From Candidatus Marivariicella framensis (GTDB lineage: Bacteria > Bacteroidota > Bacteroidia > Flavobacteriales > Flavobacteriaceae): DNA of 64,000 nt. Position numbers and translations under genes: made by a program. The stretch is taken from contig CAJJCT010000003.1 of assembly GCA_905182735.1 (NCBI GenBank), positions 62,001-126,000 on the forward strand. The letters run 5' to 3'. The notes under the pieces are model-generated. The model had not been told where the DNA came from, did not search any database, and saw nothing but the letters and a program-made list of their open reading frames with translations. Shown here in pieces: positions 19,210 through 28,701 of this stretch (its first letter is position 1; every line of letters starts with the position of its first letter).

Positions 19210-19764
19210 TTGATAGAATATTACGATTATTTTAAAGCTTTACATTTGATTTTTATAATCACATGGTTTGCTGGTTTGTTTTACATTCCAAGACTATTTA
19301 TATATATTATCGAAGCTCAAAAAAAGTCAGAAATTGAAAAAAAAATCCTAACTACTCAGCTTAATATAATGACAAAAAGATTATGGTACATTATTACATG
19401 GCCTTCTGCGATTCTTGCCATTTTTTTTGCACTAATTTTGATTTTTCTTGTTCCCATCTGGTTAACTCAGCAGTGGATGGTTGTGAAAATTATTTTTGCA
19501 GGATTATTATTAATTTATCATTTCAAAACTCATTCAATGTATGTTGATTTTAAAAATGAAATATATAATTACTCAGGTACTTTTATGCGATTCTGGAATG
19601 AGGGAGCTACTTTAATTCTTTTTTCAATAGTTTTTTTAGTGTCAATCAAAAATAGTTTTAATTGGATTTTTGGTGTATTAGGCTTGGTTGGACTGGGTAT
19701 CCTTTTAGTATTGGGAATACGTTTTTATAAAAATATAAATAATAAAAACGATGCAAATAATTAA
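19210..19764 (+). CDS. hemJ: HemJ-type protoporphyrinogen IX oxidase (UPF0093)
   Basis: Oxidises protoporphyrinogen IX to protoporphyrin IX in the membrane. The 184-residue protein has four or five hydrophobic segments and the diagnostic N-terminal block KALHLIFIITWFAGLFYIPRL, with the conserved His in the first helix; FMRFWNEG lies near residue 123. The start is TTG at 19210, 4 nt after the upstream gene; the resulting N-terminus MIEYYDYFKALH fits the family. It fills the step between hemF and hemH encoded nearby. Its 3' end overlaps the sensor kinase gene by 14 nt. Confidence 0.9.
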   Translation: MIEYYDYFKALHLIFIITWFAGLFYIPRLFIYIIEAQKKSEIEKKILTTQLNIMTKRLWYIITWPSAILAIFFALILIFLVPIWLTQQWMVVKIIFAGLLLIYHFKTHSMYVDFKNEIYNYSGTFMRFWNEGATLILFSIVFLVSIKNSFNWIFGVLGLVGLGILLVLGIRFYKNINNKNDANN

Positions 19765-21220
19765 AGGTAAAATCTCATTAAGAACACGGCTTTTCTTGGC
19801 CATGGTCCTTTTAGTGTTTACAGCTTGTTTAATGATTTTAGGAGCAACATACTTTCAATATGATGCGGAATCTGAATCATACAATCAATTCAGAATGCAA
19901 AGAAAAGAAAAACAGTTGCTTTCTCAGATAAATTACTTGGTTTCTAAAAATGATTTGAATGCTCCCTCTCAAGAAAAATGGATGAGTTTTAAAAATGATT
20001 TTGAAGCAGTAAGAACTATTCTTAGTGTTGATTATTCTGTTTTTGACTTGGAAGGAAACTCTTTATATATAAATTTTTTACCATTAAAAATTATTGCTAA
20101 TAACTATAAAATTGACAAACAAACTATTCAAAACATAAAATTAAATAGTTCAAATCGTTTTGTGGAGAATAATATTGATGAAATAGGAAAGTTTCAATCT
20201 TCGTATAGATATCTTGTGGATTCATCAGGCTTAGAATATGCAATTTTATTTTTTCCATATTTTGAGGATGTTTCCTTTTCTGAAAACGAATTAAACACCT
20301 TTTTACAGAGCCTTTATCAAGTATACCTTTTAATGCTTGTCATATCAATTGGCATTGCTTATTTCATCTCTAAATATGTAACAAGATCCTTAGAGGCCTT
20401 GAGGCTTCAAATCAATTCAACTGGATTGCTTAAGCGTAATAAAAGAATTCATCTAAAAAATCCTTCAAGAGAAATTGATAGCTTGGTTAATTCATATAAT
20501 AAAATGATAGATGACTTAGAAAAAAGCGCTCAGAAGCTTGCTAAAACCGAACGTGAACAGGCTTGGCAAGAAATGGCCAGGCAGGTAGCTCATGAGATTA
20601 AAAATCCTTTAACACCCATGAGGCTTTCTATTCAAAATTTTCAAAGAAGATATGATCCTTTAGATGAAAACAACAAGAATAAGATTGAAGAATTTTCTAA
20701 ATTATTAATTGAGCAAATAGATATAATGAGCAATGTCGCAAGCGCTTTTTCAGATTTTGCAACTCTTCCAAAAGCTCAATTAATTTCATCAGATATTGTA
20801 GACGCTACTAAAAAAGCTTTAGAAATATTTAAATATGAGAATATAAGTTTCTCTTCAAATAAAAATAAGATTTTATATCCTTTAGATAGAACTCAGTGGA
20901 TTCGTGTGATGACAAATCTTATTCAAAATGGATTACAATCTGTTAATTCAAAAAAACAAGCTAAAATAGAAGTCAATTTAAAAGCTGATTCCAACAAAAT
21001 AATTATATCTGTCAAAGATAATGGTCAAGGGGTTGAACCGAATTTGAAAGAAAAAATATTTGAACCAAAATTCACCACTAAAACTAAAGGTATGGGATTA
21101 GGCTTGGGAATAGTAAAAAATATAATTGAATCTCATAAAGGGAAGATAACTTATCAAACAGACAATAAGTTTGGAACTACTTTTATTATAGAGTTGAAAT
21201 TAAAAAAATATAAAACTTGA
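19751..21220 (+). CDS. Membrane sensor histidine kinase (NtrY-like)
   Basis: A 489-residue signal-transduction kinase. Transmembrane segments lie at about residues 11-33 and 190-212 and flank a periplasmic sensor region; a HAMP linker follows. The HisKA phospho-acceptor is H281 in RQVAHEIKNPLTPM, and the ATPase domain has an N box (NLIQNGLQSV), DNGQGV and KGMGLGLGIVKNI. No response regulator is encoded next to it, so its partner is unknown. It overlaps hemJ by 14 nt and ends directly against the convergent bacilliredoxin gene with no gap. Confidence 0.92.
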   Translation: MQIIKGKISLRTRLFLAMVLLVFTACLMILGATYFQYDAESESYNQFRMQRKEKQLLSQINYLVSKNDLNAPSQEKWMSFKNDFEAVRTILSVDYSVFDLEGNSLYINFLPLKIIANNYKIDKQTIQNIKLNSSNRFVENNIDEIGKFQSSYRYLVDSSGLEYAILFFPYFEDVSFSENELNTFLQSLYQVYLLMLVISIGIAYFISKYVTRSLEALRLQINSTGLLKRNKRIHLKNPSREIDSLVNSYNKMIDDLEKSAQKLAKTEREQAWQEMARQVAHEIKNPLTPMRLSIQNFQRRYDPLDENNKNKIEEFSKLLIEQIDIMSNVASAFSDFATLPKAQLISSDIVDATKKALEIFKYENISFSSNKNKILYPLDRTQWIRVMTNLIQNGLQSVNSKKQAKIEVNLKADSNKIIISVKDNGQGVEPNLKEKIFEPKFTTKTKGMGLGLGIVKNIIESHKGKITYQTDNKFGTTFIIELKLKKYKT

Positions 21221-21631
21221 TTAGCAATATTCATTGTAAGCCGAGACAAGATTGTCTGCGATAACATCTGCAGGTCTTCCTTCAATATGATGTCTTTCGA
21301 TCATATGGATTAATTTTCCATCTTTAAAAAGAGCAATACTGGGAGAAGACGGTGGGAATGGCACCATATGGGATCTAGCTAAATCTGTGGCTTCATTGTC
21401 TACTCCTGCAAAAACAGTAACTAAATTATTAGGTTTTACCTCATTTAATAATGATATACGAACTGCAGGCCTAGCATTCGCAGCCGCACACCCACAGACT
21501 GAATTTACAACCACTAAAGTTGTGCCACTTTTTTTTAAAGCATCTTCAACATCAGAAGTAGTTGCTAAATCATCAAAGCCTAATACAGTTAACTCGGCCT
21601 TCATAGGCTCATAAATTTCTTTTGGATACAT
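21221..21631 (-). CDS. BrxA/BrxB-family bacilliredoxin (YphP/YqiW)
   Basis: A small thioredoxin-fold protein (136 residues) of the DUF1094 family. The CGC active site is in VVNSVCGCAAANARP (residues about 37-51). Bacillus homologues reduce mixed disulfides of bacillithiol; some Bacteroidota also make that thiol, but no bacillithiol biosynthesis gene is seen here. Starts MYPKEIYEPMKAEL, as is usual for the family. It is divergent from the DjlA-like gene, and its stop abuts the sensor kinase stop tail to tail. Confidence 0.92.
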   Translation of the reverse strand: MYPKEIYEPMKAELTVLGFDDLATTSDVEDALKKSGTTLVVVNSVCGCAAANARPAVRISLLNEVKPNNLVTVFAGVDNEATDLARSHMVPFPPSSPSIALFKDGKLIHMIERHHIEGRPADVIADNLVSAYNEYC

Positions 21632-21676
21632 ACTATTTTTTTATAAAGATAATAAAGAAACTCTTATTGACATCGT

Positions 21677-21684
21677 TATATTTG
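21677..21684 (+). promoter_or_regulatory. -7 element (TATATTTG) before djlA
   Basis: A perfect TAnnTTTG 18 nt before the ATG at 21703. It supports starting the DjlA-like protein there rather than at the upstream in-frame TTG (21622), which would precede the promoter. A perfect TAAATTTG on the opposite strand at 21689-21696 could serve the bacilliredoxin gene. No -33 TTG at the right spacing. Confidence 0.4.
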
Positions 21685-21702
21685 ATCTCAAATTTAACTT
21701 TT

Positions 21703-22425
21703 ATGATAAAATGGATTTCTGCTTTTATTGGCTTTAGTTATTTTCGTTTTCCAGGAGCAATTTTAGGATTTGTTATTGGTAAACTTTTAGAGAATGTTTT
21801 TTATAAGTCAAATTTTAATGGCCAAAACAAATTCACCTATTCTAATAAAAACGTAATGCAGGTTAAATTACTGACACTAGCAGCAATAGTTATCAAAGCT
21901 GACGGAAAAGTTGATTCTAAGGAGCTTGAGTATGTTAGACGGTTTTTTATAAGTCATTATGGAAAGCATCAGTCTGATGAGATTTTTAAAATATTTAATA
22001 AAGAAATTAAAAATCAAAATCAATCTTTAGAAGAAATAACTAGGTCTTTCTCCCTAAATTCTAGATACGAAACAAGACTTCAGTTAATTCACTTTTTATT
22101 TGGTATTGCAAAAGCTGATGGCAGTATATCTAAACCAGAATTAATTAAAATAAGTCAAATAGCTTCAAACTTAAAAATCAACTCTGTCGATTTTGAAAGT
22201 ATTCAAGCTATGTTTGTTAAAGAAGAAAACAGTGCTTATAAAATACTTGAGATAGGCCCAAAATCATCTATTGAAGACATAAAAAAAGCATACCGTATAA
22301 TGGTGAAAAAATACCACCCTGATAAACTTCAAACTAAAGATCCTTATCTTTTAAAAGGAGCTGAAGAAAAGTTTATACAAGTCCAGAATGCATACGAGAC
22401 TTTGAAAAACAAACATAAATTTTGA
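21703..22425 (+). CDS. djlA: DjlA-like co-chaperone (TM + TerB-like + J domain)
   Basis: A membrane-tethered DnaJ-type co-chaperone. Residues 1-28 (WISAFIGFSYFRFPGAILGFVIG) form a glycine-containing membrane segment like that of E. coli DjlA; residues about 55-165 match a TerB-like helical domain (AAIVIKADGKVDSKELEYVRRFF); residues about 172-240 are a J domain with the HPD signature in KKYHPDKLQ. I place the start at ATG 21703 (240 residues); an in-frame TTG at 21622 would add 27 residues with no family support. HupE/UreJ follows 3 nt later. It would stimulate DnaK ATPase. Confidence 0.88.
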   Translation: MIKWISAFIGFSYFRFPGAILGFVIGKLLENVFYKSNFNGQNKFTYSNKNVMQVKLLTLAAIVIKADGKVDSKELEYVRRFFISHYGKHQSDEIFKIFNKEIKNQNQSLEEITRSFSLNSRYETRLQLIHFLFGIAKADGSISKPELIKISQIASNLKINSVDFESIQAMFVKEENSAYKILEIGPKSSIEDIKKAYRIMVKKYHPDKLQTKDPYLLKGAEEKFIQVQNAYETLKNKHKF

Positions 22426-22428
22426 TTA

Positions 22429-23007
22429 ATGCTAGAAACATTTTTATTCTTTCTGAAATTAGGTACTCGTCACGTTCTAGATTTTAATGGATTAGATCAT
22501 TTTTATTTTTTTATTACCATAGCCTTACCTTTTACTTTTGACAAATGGTTGAAGCTATTAAAATGGGTAACACTTTTTACCTTAGGACATTGTTTAACAC
22601 TTTTTATAAATTATTATTTTAAACTATCCGTCGACTATTATTGGATTGAAATATTAATTCCTCTAACCATAGTATATAGTTGTGTGGTGCTTTTTTTCAA
22701 GAAATATGGAAATTGGAAACAAAATATTTTTAAATATTTCTCACTATTAACTTTTCTTTTTGGCTTAATTCATGGAATGGGATTTGGCAGATATTTTAGT
22801 TTAATAGTTCAAGAGGACTCATCATTAATTTCTTTATTAGGGTTTGCTTTTGGCATTGAATTTGCTCAATTGACAATAGTTTCTGCTGTTCTAATTTTCA
22901 ATGCTTTAATCATAAAATTTTTTAACAATAAATTTAAAATTTGGATCTATGGAGGCTCTTTTATAATTTTAATTTTATCATTAAAAATGGTTTTTGAAAG
23001 ACTTTAG
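22429..23007 (+). CDS. HupE/UreJ-like membrane protein
   Basis: A 192-residue integral membrane protein with about six hydrophobic segments and conserved histidines in LGTRHVLDFNGLDHFYFF (residues about 10-27), FTLGHCLTLF and FGLIHGMGFG. These are hallmarks of the HupE/UreJ_2 family, some members of which move nickel or cobalt; metal transport is inferred, and no nickel enzyme is encoded nearby. It follows the DjlA-like gene by 3 nt and is probably co-transcribed. Confidence 0.8.
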   Translation: MLETFLFFLKLGTRHVLDFNGLDHFYFFITIALPFTFDKWLKLLKWVTLFTLGHCLTLFINYYFKLSVDYYWIEILIPLTIVYSCVVLFFKKYGNWKQNIFKYFSLLTFLFGLIHGMGFGRYFSLIVQEDSSLISLLGFAFGIEFAQLTIVSAVLIFNALIIKFFNNKFKIWIYGGSFIILILSLKMVFERL

Positions 23008-23041
23008 GTGTTAGATTAAGATTTTTGTAGTTTCGTTAAAT

Positions 23042-23461
23042 ATGACAGAAAAAAAACAAAAAACATATGATGAGGCCTATCTAGACATGGCGAATAGATG
23101 GGGTAGATTGTCTCATTGTAAAAGAAAGCAAGTTGGGGCTTTGATTGTTAAAGACAGAATGATCATTTCCGATGGATACAATGGGACTCCATCTGGTTTT
23201 GAAAATATTTGTGAAGATGAAGAACACTATACAAAATGGTATGTGTTACATGCAGAAGCAAATGCAATTCTTAAAGTTGCCTCATCAACACAGTCATGTA
23301 AAGGCTCAACTTTATACATAACACTTTCTCCATGTAAAGAGTGTAGTAAGCTTATACACCAATCGGGAATTGTTAGAGTAGTTTATTCTGTCGAATATAA
23401 AGATATTTCTGGTGTTAATTTTTTAAAAAGAGCAGGAGTCCAGGTAGATTTTCTTCCATAA
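23042..23461 (+). CDS. dCMP deaminase (ComEB-like cytidine/deoxycytidylate deaminase)
   Basis: A 139-residue zinc hydrolase that deaminates dCMP to dUMP, feeding thymidylate synthesis. The zinc site is complete: HAEANAI (His and catalytic Glu, residues about 70-76) and PCKEC near residue 98. CKRKQVGALIVKD and SDGYNGTPSGFEN near the N-terminus are typical of deoxycytidylate deaminases rather than nucleoside deaminases. It is convergent with the small membrane-protein gene, 4 nt away. Confidence 0.93.
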   Translation: MTEKKQKTYDEAYLDMANRWGRLSHCKRKQVGALIVKDRMIISDGYNGTPSGFENICEDEEHYTKWYVLHAEANAILKVASSTQSCKGSTLYITLSPCKECSKLIHQSGIVRVVYSVEYKDISGVNFLKRAGVQVDFLP

Positions 23462-23465
23462 AAAA

Positions 23466-23660
23466 TCATTTTTCTTTTTCTGAAATTTTAACAGAAAGTC
23501 TTAAAATAACGATGAGTAAAATTGCACACCCTGATGCTAAAACACCTATTAGTGCAATTGAGTTTTCGTCAAATAATGACTTGTTCCAATCAATTTTATA
23601 TAAATTAAAAAGCATACTGCTGATTGCTAATACCAAAAACACTAAAATAGATTTTTTCAT
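23466..23660 (-). CDS. Small two-helix membrane protein, function unknown
   Basis: A 64-residue protein with two hydrophobic stretches (residues about 4-20 and 36-56), a lysine-rich N-terminus (MKKSILVF) and a charged C-terminus (KISEKEK). I do not recognise a named family, but the ATG lies 4 nt after the marC stop on the same strand and the composition is that of a real membrane protein. It is likely translated from the marC transcript. No catalytic motif is visible. Confidence 0.7.
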   Translation of the reverse strand: MKKSILVFLVLAISSMLFNLYKIDWNKSLFDENSIALIGVLASGCAILLIVILRLSVKISEKEK

Positions 23661-23664
23661 AATA

Positions 23665-24240
23665 TCAATTAATTATTTGCCCAACATTAGTAGCAAAAAG
23701 CTTAACGGCTATTGATAATAGTATTATTCCAAACACTTTTTGGATAACAGCAATCCCTGATTTTCCTAAAATTTTTGACATTAAGTTAGTAGACTTGAGT
23801 ATTAGATAAACTACTATAATATTACATATTACTGCCATAATTATATTGATAAGTTCAAACTCAGCTCTCAATGAAAGTAAGGTTGTTAAACTTCCAGGCC
23901 CAGCAATAATTGGAAATGCAATTGGAACAATTGATGCTGTTTCTGGAACATCATTTTTATATATAGATATTCCCATTATCATCTCTAGCGCAATAAAGAA
24001 AATTATTAATGAACCAGCTACAGCAAATGAATTAACATCAATACCGATTAGATTTAAAATATTTTTACCAACAAATAAAAATCCAATCATTATCACACCA
24101 GCCACTATCGATGCCTTTTCTGATTGTATATGGCCTACTTTCTCTCTGAGAGAAATAATTATTGGAATGTTTCCAATCATATTAATTACAGCAAAGAGAA
24201 CAAGACTGGCCGTGAAAATTTCTTTAGAATCAAAATTCAT
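23665..24240 (-). CDS. MarC-family integral membrane protein
   Basis: A six-helix inner-membrane protein of the MarC/UPF0056 family. Signatures are FAVINMIGNIPIIISL near the N-terminus, and IPIAFPIIAGPGSLTTLLSL near the middle of the protein. The family has no established function; the old antibiotic-resistance link to MarC is not supported. I start it at ATG 24240 (191 residues); an in-frame TTG at 24261 adds 7 residues without family support. It is divergent from the DUF3109 gene and followed by the 64-residue membrane protein. Confidence 0.9.
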   Translation of the reverse strand: MNFDSKEIFTASLVLFAVINMIGNIPIIISLREKVGHIQSEKASIVAGVIMIGFLFVGKNILNLIGIDVNSFAVAGSLIIFFIALEMIMGISIYKNDVPETASIVPIAFPIIAGPGSLTTLLSLRAEFELINIIMAVICNIIVVYLILKSTNLMSKILGKSGIAVIQKVFGIILLSIAVKLFATNVGQIIN

Positions 24241-24323
24241 TTTTTTTTTAAAAGTACTCAACTTAATAATATTTGAAAGAGATAATAATAGTTAATTTAG
24301 CCTCAAACAATGAAATTTTATAA

Positions 24324-24905
24324 ATGTTTCAGATAGAAAACACTATAGTTTCAGAATCTATTATTTCTGAAGACTTTGTTTGTAATATAGCAAAGTGCAA
24401 AGGAGAGTGTTGCGTTGCAGGGTCTGCAGGTGCTCCACTTGAAAAAGAAGAGACTAAAATTTTGGATGATTTAAACGAAAAAATTCTTCCTTTTTTGTCA
24501 GATAAGGGTAGAAAGTCATTAATAAAACAAGGGAATTATGTAAAAGGGGATGATGGTGAGTGGGAAACTCCATTAATAGAGGGAAAAGAATGTGCATATA
24601 CTGTTTTTGATGTTAGAGGTCAAGCTCAATGTGGAATTGAGAAAGCTTATAGTGCTGGAGCTATCAACTGGTATAAGCCAATCTCGTGTCACTTATATCC
24701 AATTAGAATTCAAAATTATTCTGAATTTACAGCAGTAAATTATCATGAATGGTCTATTTGTGATTCGGCTTGTAGCTTGGGTTCAGAGCTAAAGGTTCCA
24801 GTTTATAAGTTTGTTAAAAACGCATTAATTAGAAAATTTGGAGAATCTTGGTACAGAAAATTATCAGTAACTGCCAAAAAATGGCTTAAGTCGCGCTCTC
24901 AGTAA
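24324..24905 (+). CDS. DUF3109 cysteine-rich protein
   Basis: A 193-residue cytoplasmic protein with an N-terminal cysteine cluster CNIAKCKGECCVAGSAGAPL and later cysteines in ECAYTVF, QCGIEKAY, ISCHLYPIRI and SICDSACSLG. The spacing resembles YkgJ-like zinc/iron-chelating proteins, and I recognise it as the DUF3109 family, widespread in Bacteroidota. A metal centre is likely but no reaction is known. It stands alone, with about 210 bp before nrdB and no hairpin after its stop. Confidence 0.85.
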   Translation: MFQIENTIVSESIISEDFVCNIAKCKGECCVAGSAGAPLEKEETKILDDLNEKILPFLSDKGRKSLIKQGNYVKGDDGEWETPLIEGKECAYTVFDVRGQAQCGIEKAYSAGAINWYKPISCHLYPIRIQNYSEFTAVNYHEWSICDSACSLGSELKVPVYKFVKNALIRKFGESWYRKLSVTAKKWLKSRSQ

Positions 24906-25023
24906 AGAAGGGGTTTAACAGAGAAATTAATTTTTAAAACACTGAAGATCATGTATTTAAAACTTTATTGATTTTTATTCAAAACAAGATTTATCATCCT
25001 TTTTGTTAAAAACTAAGCCTCTT

Positions 25024-25032
25024 TGTGAATAA
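25024..25032 (-). promoter_or_regulatory. Possible DnaA box upstream of nrdBA
   Basis: The minus strand reads TTATTCACA, fitting the DnaA-box pattern TTATnCACA, 84 nt before the nrdB ATG. In E. coli, DnaA boxes regulate nrdAB. A single box may be coincidence; it is the only clear sequence signal I find in the 210-bp nrd upstream region (24906-25115), apart from a near-consensus -7 (AATCTTTG) at 25063-25070. Confidence 0.3.
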
Positions 25033-25115
25033 GTACCCCTTTCAATTGTTATTACATTTTTAAATCTTTGTTAGAAGCAAAAGAAAAGTAAAATTAATTT
25101 ATTAAAAAGCAGAAA

Positions 25116-26093
25116 ATGACGAAAGCGATTGAACCTATACTCCAAGAAAATGCAAATAGATTTGTAATATTTCCAATTCAACACCATGATATATGGGAAT
25201 GGTATAAAAAAATGGAGGCTAGTTTCTGGACTGCTGAAGAAATAGATTTAAGTGAAGATCTTGCTGATTGGAATAATAAGCTTTCTGATGATGAAAGGTA
25301 TTTCGTTAAACATATTTTAGCATTTTTTGCTGCATCTGATGGCATTGTTAATGAAAATTTAGCAGAAAATTTCGTTAATGAGGTACAGTATTCTGAAGCA
25401 AAATTTTTCTATGGTTTTCAAATTATGATGGAAAACATTCATTCCGAAACATATTCATTATTAATAGATACCTACGTAAAAGATGAAGTTGAAAAGGATA
25501 GATTATTTAAAGCTATTGAAGTATTTCCTGCAATTAAAAAGAAGGCAGACTGGGCTCTTAAATGGATTGATTCTGATTCATTTGCAGAGAGGTTAATTGC
25601 TTTTGCTGCAGTTGAAGGTATCTTTTTCTCTGGCGCATTTTGTTCAATTTTTTGGCTAAAGAAAAGAGGTTTGATGCCTGGTTTAGCATTTTCTAATGAA
25701 CTTATCTCAAGAGATGAAGGAGTACATTGTGATTTTGCAGTTCATCTTCACAACAAGCACCTTGTAAATAAAGTTTCCAAAGAAAGAATTGAAGAAATAC
25801 TTTTAGACGCACTTAATATTGAGAGAGAATTTGTTACTGAGTCATTACCTGTAAGTCTTATTGGAATGAATGCTAAACTGATGACTCAATATTTAGAGTT
25901 TGTAACAGATCGTTTATTGGTTGAGCTCAACTGTGGAAAACAGTTTGACGTTACTAACCCTTTTGATTTTATGGATATGATTTCTTTACAAGGAAAAACT
26001 AATTTTTTTGAAAAAAGAGTTTCTGAATATCAAAAAGCAGGTGTTTTAACAAAAGAAGATGATACTAAAATTAGCTTTGACGCTGATTTCTAG
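25116..26093 (+). CDS. nrdB: Class Ia ribonucleoside-diphosphate reductase, beta subunit
   Basis: The small (R2) subunit, which holds the di-iron centre and tyrosyl radical used by NrdA. The 325-residue protein is of the eukaryote-like type: [19 protein letters not shown], then [17 protein letters not shown], and the radical tyrosine Y99 in [15 protein letters not shown], with metal ligands in the ENIHSE and DEGVHCDF helices. Start ATG 25116 is clear. It precedes nrdA by 80 nt, the reverse of the E. coli order, with a 12-bp palindrome in the gap. Confidence 0.96.
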   Translation: MTKAIEPILQENANRFVIFPIQHHDIWEWYKKMEASFWTAEEIDLSEDLADWNNKLSDDERYFVKHILAFFAASDGIVNENLAENFVNEVQYSEAKFFYGFQIMMENIHSETYSLLIDTYVKDEVEKDRLFKAIEVFPAIKKKADWALKWIDSDSFAERLIAFAAVEGIFFSGAFCSIFWLKKRGLMPGLAFSNELISRDEGVHCDFAVHLHNKHLVNKVSKERIEEILLDALNIEREFVTESLPVSLIGMNAKLMTQYLEFVTDRLLVELNCGKQFDVTNPFDFMDMISLQGKTNFFEKRVSEYQKAGVLTKEDDTKISFDADF

Positions 26094-26139
26094 TTGTTGT
26101 TTTAGAATAATAGATAACTATTTAAGAACCAGTGTAAAT

Positions 26140-26151
26140 GCTTAGCTAAGC
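26140..26151. repeat. 12-bp perfect palindrome GCTTAGCTAAGC between nrdB and nrdA
   Basis: A perfect self-complementary 12-mer, relatively GC-rich for this genome, centred in the 80-bp nrdB-nrdA gap and 22 nt before the nrdA ATG. It could be a dimeric repressor site or an RNA hairpin (as RNA the loop would consume the central bases). No T tract follows, so it is not a standard terminator. Confidence 0.5.
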
Positions 26152-26173
26152 ACTTAAATAAACATAAAAACAA

Positions 26174-28612
26174 ATGGATGTAGTTAAAAGAAACGGCCGT
26201 AAAGAACCTGTAATTTTTGATAAAATTACTTCAAGAATAAGTCAACTTTGTTATGGATTAAACGGATTAGTGGATCCTGTAAGAGTTGCCATGAGAGTAA
26301 TTGAAGGTCTTTATGATGGTGTAACAACTTCAGAATTAGATAATTTAGCTGCTGAAATTGCTGCAACCATGACTACTACTCACCCTGATTATGCTAAACT
26401 GGCAGCTAGAATCTCTGTTTCTAATTTACACAAAAATACAAAAAAGTCATTCAGTGAGACAATGAAAGACTTATATGAATATGTAAATCCTAGAAACAGT
26501 AAAAAGGCACCTTTGCTATCTGATGAAGTATATGAAATTATTAATAAAAATGCTGATTTACTAGACTCAAGTCTTTTATACAACAGAGATTTTGACTATG
26601 ATTATTTCGGTTTTAAAACTTTAGAGCGTTCTTACCTGCTAAAGCTGAGCGGTCAAATAGCAGAACGTCCTCAACATATGCTTATGAGAGTTTCGATTGG
26701 TATCCATATGAATGATATTGCTTCTGCTGTAAAGACTTATGATTTGATGTCTAAAAAGTTCTTCACCCACGCTACACCAACTCTTTTTAATTCAGGAACT
26801 CCCAAGCCTCAAATGTCTTCTTGTTTTTTATTAAGTATGAAAGAGGATAGTATAGATGGAATTTATGATACTTTAAAAAATACAGCTAAAATCTCTCAGT
26901 CAGCTGGAGGAATAGGTCTTTCAATACATAATGTTCGAGCAACTGGATCTTATATTGCCGGAACAAATGGAACTTCAAATGGAATTGTTCCTATGCTAAG
27001 AGTATTTGATGGTACAGCTAGATATGTTGACCAAGGAGGAGGTAAAAGAAAAGGCTCTTTTGCTATTTATGTTGAGCCTTGGCATGCTGATATTTTTGAC
27101 TTTCTTGATTTAAAGAAAAATCATGGAAAAGAAGAAATGCGTGCTCGAGATTTATTCTATGCAATGTGGAACCCAGATTTATTTTTAAAGCGTGTTGAGG
27201 ATAATGCCAAGTGGACTCTAATGTGTCCAAGTGAATGCCCTGGACTTCATGACTGTCATGGCGAAGAGTTTGACAAACTATATCTGAAATATGAAAAAGA
27301 GGGTAAAGGAAGAAAAACTATTAAAGCACGCGAACTATGGGAGAAAATACTTGAATCTCAAATAGAGACAGGAACCCCCTACATGCTATATAAAGATGCG
27401 GCTAATAGAAAGTCTAATCAAAAAAACTTAGGTACTATTAGGTCTTCAAATTTATGTACAGAGATTATTGAATACACATCAAGTGACGAAATAGCAGTTT
27501 GTAATCTTGCATCTATTGCACTTCCGATGTTCATAAAAGACAACTCATTTGATCATGAAAATCTTTTTGAAGTCACTAAGCATGTTACAAAAAACTTGAA
27601 TAGAGTTATTGATAGAAATTATTATCCTGTTATAGAAGCTCAAAACTCTAATTTCAGACATAGGCCAATTGGTATAGGTGTTCAAGGTCTTGCAGATGCT
27701 TTTATTAAACTTCGCCTACCTTTTACTTGTGAAGAAGCTAAACAATTAAATCAAGAAATATTTGAAACATTATATTTTGCAGCTGTTACTGCTTCAATGG
27801 AAGAGGCAAAAAAAGATGGTCCTTATGAAACTTATAAAGGCTCTCCGATTTCAGAAGGTGAGTTTCAATATAACCTATGGGGTATAAAGGACAAGGAGCT
27901 TAGTGGAAGATGGGATTGGGGAAAACTTCGTAAGCAAGTTGCAAAATATGGAGTGCGTAACTCTCTATTAGTAGCTCCAATGCCTACAGCTTCTACATCT
28001 CAAATTTTAGGAAATAATGAATGTTTTGAGCCTTACACTTCAAATATTTACACAAGAAGAGTATTGTCTGGAGAATTCATTGTTGTAAATAAACATTTAT
28101 TAGAAGATCTTTTAGATAGAGGTTTATGGAATGAAGATATGAAACAAGAACTTATGAGAGCTAATGGTTCAATTCAAAATATAGAAGGTATTTCAGATGA
28201 TTTAAAGGAATTATATAAAACTGTTTGGGAAATGAGTATGAAAGATATTATTGATATGTCTCGTCATAGAGGATATTTCATAGATCAATCACAGTCTTTA
28301 AACCTATTCATGGAAGGAGCTACAATGGCTAAATTGACATCAATGCATTTCTATGCATGGAAATCAGGTTTAAAAACAGGAATGTATTATTTAAGGACTA
28401 AATCAGCAGTAGATGCAATTAAATTTACTTTGGATAATAAACAGAAAAAAGTAGAAACTGTTAAAGTTGAATTGCCAACAACTGAAGCTACAATATCTGT
28501 AGACGGAAAGAACCCTGTTCCTGTTGAACCTTTATCTCCTGAAGAATTGAAACAAATGCTTGCACAATCTAAATCTTCTGAAGATGACGACTGCCTAATG
28601 TGTGGTTCATAG
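26174..28612 (+). CDS. nrdA: Class Ia ribonucleoside-diphosphate reductase, alpha subunit
   Basis: The catalytic R1 subunit (812 residues) that reduces ribonucleoside diphosphates to deoxyribonucleotides. Residues 1-90 form an ATP-cone ([19 protein letters not shown]), so dATP feedback is expected. Active-site cysteines are in [14 protein letters not shown] and [20 protein letters not shown] and the C-terminal redox pair in DDDCLMCGS are also intact. Length and layout match eukaryote-like class I enzymes. It is read with nrdB; its stop codon overlaps the base of a 12-bp hairpin. Confidence 0.97.
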   Translation: MDVVKRNGRKEPVIFDKITSRISQLCYGLNGLVDPVRVAMRVIEGLYDGVTTSELDNLAAEIAATMTTTHPDYAKLAARISVSNLHKNTKKSFSETMKDLYEYVNPRNSKKAPLLSDEVYEIINKNADLLDSSLLYNRDFDYDYFGFKTLERSYLLKLSGQIAERPQHMLMRVSIGIHMNDIASAVKTYDLMSKKFFTHATPTLFNSGTPKPQMSSCFLLSMKEDSIDGIYDTLKNTAKISQSAGGIGLSIHNVRATGSYIAGTNGTSNGIVPMLRVFDGTARYVDQGGGKRKGSFAIYVEPWHADIFDFLDLKKNHGKEEMRARDLFYAMWNPDLFLKRVEDNAKWTLMCPSECPGLHDCHGEEFDKLYLKYEKEGKGRKTIKARELWEKILESQIETGTPYMLYKDAANRKSNQKNLGTIRSSNLCTEIIEYTSSDEIAVCNLASIALPMFIKDNSFDHENLFEVTKHVTKNLNRVIDRNYYPVIEAQNSNFRHRPIGIGVQGLADAFIKLRLPFTCEEAKQLNQEIFETLYFAAVTASMEEAKKDGPYETYKGSPISEGEFQYNLWGIKDKELSGRWDWGKLRKQVAKYGVRNSLLVAPMPTASTSQILGNNECFEPYTSNIYTRRVLSGEFIVVNKHLLEDLLDRGLWNEDMKQELMRANGSIQNIEGISDDLKELYKTVWEMSMKDIIDMSRHRGYFIDQSQSLNLFMEGATMAKLTSMHFYAWKSGLKTGMYYLRTKSAVDAIKFTLDNKQKKVETVKVELPTTEATISVDGKNPVPVEPLSPEELKQMLAQSKSSEDDDCLMCGS

Positions 28613-28636
28613 CTCACTTTATACATAAAGTGAGCT
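28611..28636 (+). terminator. Hairpin at the nrdA stop codon
   Basis: AGCTCACTTTAT and ATAAAGTGAGCT form a perfect 12-bp inverted repeat separated by 2 nt; it starts inside the nrdA TAG. No T run follows on the plus strand, so it may be a weak or bidirectional terminator or an mRNA 3'-end stabiliser rather than a classic Rho-independent site. Confidence 0.55.
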
Positions 28637-28701
28637 GATCTTAAATGTGATAAACTAATTATAGGCCCAGCTATTCGCTAATTAAACCATTACAAATGCA
28701 G

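Noticed and set aside
23846-24295. 149-residue forward open frame across marC
   Set aside because: It is antisense to conserved MarC helices; Ile/Pro/Thr-rich composition is the reverse complement of membrane helices, and no family is recognisable.
28611-28636. Reading the nrdA hairpin as a classic Rho-independent terminator
   Set aside because: The stem is strong but no T tract follows, so I list it with reduced confidence and do not claim efficient termination.
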